DNA of 8,599 bases, from positions 1 through 8,599 of the forward strand of contig CAYMYI010000153.1 in assembly GCA_964394585.1 (NCBI GenBank). Direction: 5' to 3'. The stretch's first letter is position 1. The number at the start of each line of letters is the position of its first letter. The notes beneath the pieces were generated by a model that was not told where the DNA came from, did no database searches, and saw only the letters and a list, made by a program, of their open reading frames with translations. Shown piece by piece: positions 6,522-8,599 of this stretch. Made by a program: the position numbers and the translations under genes. The DNA is from CAYUJH01 sp964394585 (GTDB taxonomy: Bacteria > Bacteroidota > Bacteroidia > Cytophagales > Flammeovirgaceae).

Positions 6522-7325
6522 ATGCGCGTTTTAATTATTGAAGATGAAAAGCCCGCCGCACAACACCTTGCCGCTTTGTTGCATCGCTATGACGCTACTA
6601 TCGAGATATACGGACCGCTAAAAACCGTTGCCCAAGCGAAAAAGTGGTTTGCCGACCCTCCCCATGAGCTTGATATGATATTTATGGATATCCAGCTTGC
6701 CGATGGAAGCAGCTTTGATATTTTAGAGCATATCTCAATGCAACAGCCCATCATTTTTACCACGGCCTTTCATCAGTATGCCTTAGAAGCATTCCGTACC
6801 AACGGGATAGCCTATTTGCTAAAGCCTATCACGCTCACGCAACTTTCCGAAAGCATGGAAAAATGGAAGCGTTTGCAACAACCGAAACCGCCAATGGGGG
6901 TATCTGCCGAACAGATGCAACTACTCGCTAAAGTATTGCAACAAGCGCAAGCAGAGGTATCGTATAAACAGCGTTTTATGGTGAAATTAGGAGAACGCAT
7001 CCGCTCGATTGAAGTAGGACACATTGCCTTTTTTTATGCAGAAGGTCGCACAGTATTCCTCATCACGCTGTTAAAAGAAAAATATGTTGTAGACTATACC
7101 ATGGAGCAGTTGGAATCAGTACTAGCCCCCGCTACTTTCTTTCGAATCAATCGCAGTTTTTTTGTGCACATACGTGCGATTACCGAGGTGTTGGTGCATT
7201 CTAACAGCCGCTTGAAGGTACTATGCTCTCCTGCTTCGGAGAAAGAAATGATTGTAAGCCGAGAGAAAGTCGCAGCCTTTAAAGAATGGTTTGATAATGC
7301 TCCTTCAAGTGGGGCAAATTTTTGA
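6522..7325 (+). CDS. LytTR family response regulator
   Basis: A 267-residue regulator. The REC domain (1-118) has the full acidic pocket E7-D8, phosphoacceptor D56 (in IFMDIQLADG), T80 (in IIFTTAF) and K101 (in YLLKPI). A linker leads to a LytTR DNA-binding domain (about 147-257) with FMVKLGERIRSIEVGHIAFF and the FFRINRSFFVH signature. All phosphorylation residues are intact, unlike its neighbour. I chose the ATG at 6522: MRVLIIEDE is the classic REC beginning. A longer frame opens at GTG 6453, but its 23 extra residues are unlike any REC domain. It is 73 bp after the kinase-like gene. LytTR proteins bind paired short repeats upstream of target promoters; I could not find such sites in this window. 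Confidence 0.95.
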   Translation: MRVLIIEDEKPAAQHLAALLHRYDATIEIYGPLKTVAQAKKWFADPPHELDMIFMDIQLADGSSFDILEHISMQQPIIFTTAFHQYALEAFRTNGIAYLLKPITLTQLSESMEKWKRLQQPKPPMGVSAEQMQLLAKVLQQAQAEVSYKQRFMVKLGERIRSIEVGHIAFFYAEGRTVFLITLLKEKYVVDYTMEQLESVLAPATFFRINRSFFVHIRAITEVLVHSNSRLKVLCSPASEKEMIVSREKVAAFKEWFDNAPSSGANF

Positions 7326-7382
7326 GTCGTTCTCTATTTTCTTTGTTAAATTAAGGTTCAGGCTATCGTAAAGAGTACAACC

Positions 7383-8599
7383 ATGGAAAATACTCCAAAA
7401 AAGAAGGTTTATAAAGATTTGCAAGTTGTGGGCGTGGGTGCCTCAGCCGGAGGGCTCGAAGCACTCCAAGAGTTGGTGTCGCACTTATCGGATAACCTAG
7501 AAGGGATTTCCATTATCGTGGCACAGCATTTAAGCCCTACCTATAAAAGCATGCTCGTGCAATTGCTAAGTCGGCAAACTCCCCTCGAAGTGGTAGAGGC
7601 GCGCAACCAACAGCACATTAAAGCGGGGACTATTTACATTACCCCTCCCGATAGCGAAATTACCCTGAAAAATGGATACTTAAATCTTACTAAGCCCACT
7701 AAATCTGCTGGCCCTAAACCATCTATCGATACCTTTTTTACCTCTTTAGCCGAAGAAAAACGTGAAAAGTCTATTGGAATTATCCTTTCGGGAACAGGCT
7801 CTGATGGCGCTGTAGGTATTCGAGCCATCAAAAGTGCCGGCGGGATTACCATCGCGCAAGAACCCCACACCGCCAAGTACGATGGCATGCCTATTTCTGC
7901 AATTGAAACCGGACAAGTCGATCTAGTGCTTTCGCCCGATAAAATTGGAGAAGAGTTAGAGGATGTGGTAAAACATCCGAACTCGCAGATTACCAACACA
8001 GTACTGAAAAACGAAAGCAGCAGCCTCGATAAAGTGCTCCAGCTCCTTTCTAAACGCACCGGTACCGATTTCTCTAACTACAAACCCTCTACCATTTGCC
8101 GAAGGCTCGAAAAGCGGATGATGGAATTGAAAATTACCGATATCGATCAGTACCTCGCCTACATTTCGAACAACCACGAAGAACTCGATAAACTGTTCAA
8201 CAACATTCTGATTGGTGTTACAACGTTTTTCCGCGATGTAGACGCATTCCGTAGCCTAGAGGTGCATCTGTCTAAAATTATTGCTTCGAAGCGTTCAGGC
8301 GATGCTATCCGGATTTGGGTGCCCGGTTGTGCCACTGGTGAAGAAGCCTATTCGATTGGTATTTTATTAATGAAATTATTGGGCAGTAAACTCAACGAAT
8401 TTAATGTGCAAATTTTTGCAACCGATATCGACGAGAAAGCCATCACCGAGGCTCGAAGAGGGATTTACCCTAAAGAAGCCATTGCTAACTTGCCAGAGGA
8501 AATCACCGAAACGTACATCTTGAAAAAAGGCGATAAGTACGAGGTAATCAAAACGATACGCCAGCTTATCCTTTTTTCGAAACACGATGTAACCAACAA
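7383..8599 (+). CDS. CheB-CheR fusion protein (N-terminal part)
   Basis: Starts at the ATG at 7383 and leaves the window after 405 codons. Residues 11-195 form a CheB methylesterase domain with the catalytic triad S21 (in GVGASAGG), H49 (in AQHL) and D141 (in SGTGSDGA), without a REC domain in front. Residues from about 213 form a CheR methyltransferase: an all-alpha N-domain with YKPSTICRRLEKRM at 233-246, then TTFFRD at 280-285. The SAM-binding WVPGCATGEEAYSIG is at 312-326 and the acidic end of the second strand is at FATDID (345-350). Such fusions normally continue into PAS and often histidine kinase domains, which lie outside the window. Methylation and demethylation of receptor glutamates is the family reaction; no chemoreceptor or flagellar gene is visible, so the role here is probably signalling outside classical chemotaxis. 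It follows the LytTR gene after 57 bp. Confidence 0.95.
   Translation, partial: MENTPKKKVYKDLQVVGVGASAGGLEALQELVSHLSDNLEGISIIVAQHLSPTYKSMLVQLLSRQTPLEVVEARNQQHIKAGTIYITPPDSEITLKNGYLNLTKPTKSAGPKPSIDTFFTSLAEEKREKSIGIILSGTGSDGAVGIRAIKSAGGITIAQEPHTAKYDGMPISAIETGQVDLVLSPDKIGEELEDVVKHPNSQITNTVLKNESSSLDKVLQLLSKRTGTDFSNYKPSTICRRLEKRMMELKITDIDQYLAYISNNHEELDKLFNNILIGVTTFFRDVDAFRSLEVHLSKIIASKRSGDAIRIWVPGCATGEEAYSIGILLMKLLGSKLNEFNVQIFATDIDEKAITEARRGIYPKEAIANLPEEITETYILKKGDKYEVIKTIRQLILFSKHDVTN

Noticed and set aside
7342..7373. TTTG followed after 18 bp by TATCGTAA as a possible promoter for the CheB-CheR gene
   Set aside because: The -7 part matches TAnnTTTG poorly, so it is not listed as a feature.
7634..8585. 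Several minus-strand open frames of 69-141 codons opposite the CheB-CheR gene
   Set aside because: The plus strand encodes an unbroken, fully recognisable CheB-CheR protein; the opposite frames match no family I know.

Overview
The window is a dense, ordinary-looking stretch of a Bacteroidota chromosome, probably Cytophagales or a relative. This rests on several signs: the inactive-type M16 peptidase, the LytS-type kinase/LytTR regulator pair, the CheB-CheR fusion, a near absence of Shine-Dalgarno sequences, and one good TAnnTTTG promoter box. The lineage is an inference from protein style, not from a marker gene. I see no tRNA, rRNA, CRISPR array, insertion sequence or prophage gene. The longest stretch without a gene is about 150 bp.

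Layout. The left edge holds the N-terminal 120 residues of a leftward FAD-dependent oxidoreductase of the phytoene desaturase/carotenoid isomerase type. Diverging from it is a two-gene pterin operon: a 6-pyruvoyl-tetrahydropterin-synthase-type enzyme, then GTP cyclohydrolase I (folE). FolE makes dihydroneopterin triphosphate, which is the substrate of the first enzyme. folE converges on a leftward M16 peptidase homologue with only 7 bp between the stops. The folE terminator appears to lie inside the 3' coding end of the M16 gene. The M16 protein has lost its zinc motif.

To the right, a 54-residue DUF2256 zinc-finger-like protein is followed by a 10-helix EamA/DMT exporter and a YggS-type PLP-binding protein. 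Next is a compact block made of a small lipoprotein, a four-helix membrane protein of the LytS kinase family, and a LytTR response regulator. The kinase homologue lacks the phosphoacceptor His and the ATP-binding N and G boxes, while the response regulator keeps every REC residue. This lipoprotein-pseudokinase-regulator set is the most interesting part of the window. The right edge holds the first 405 residues of a CheB-CheR fusion, which runs off the window.
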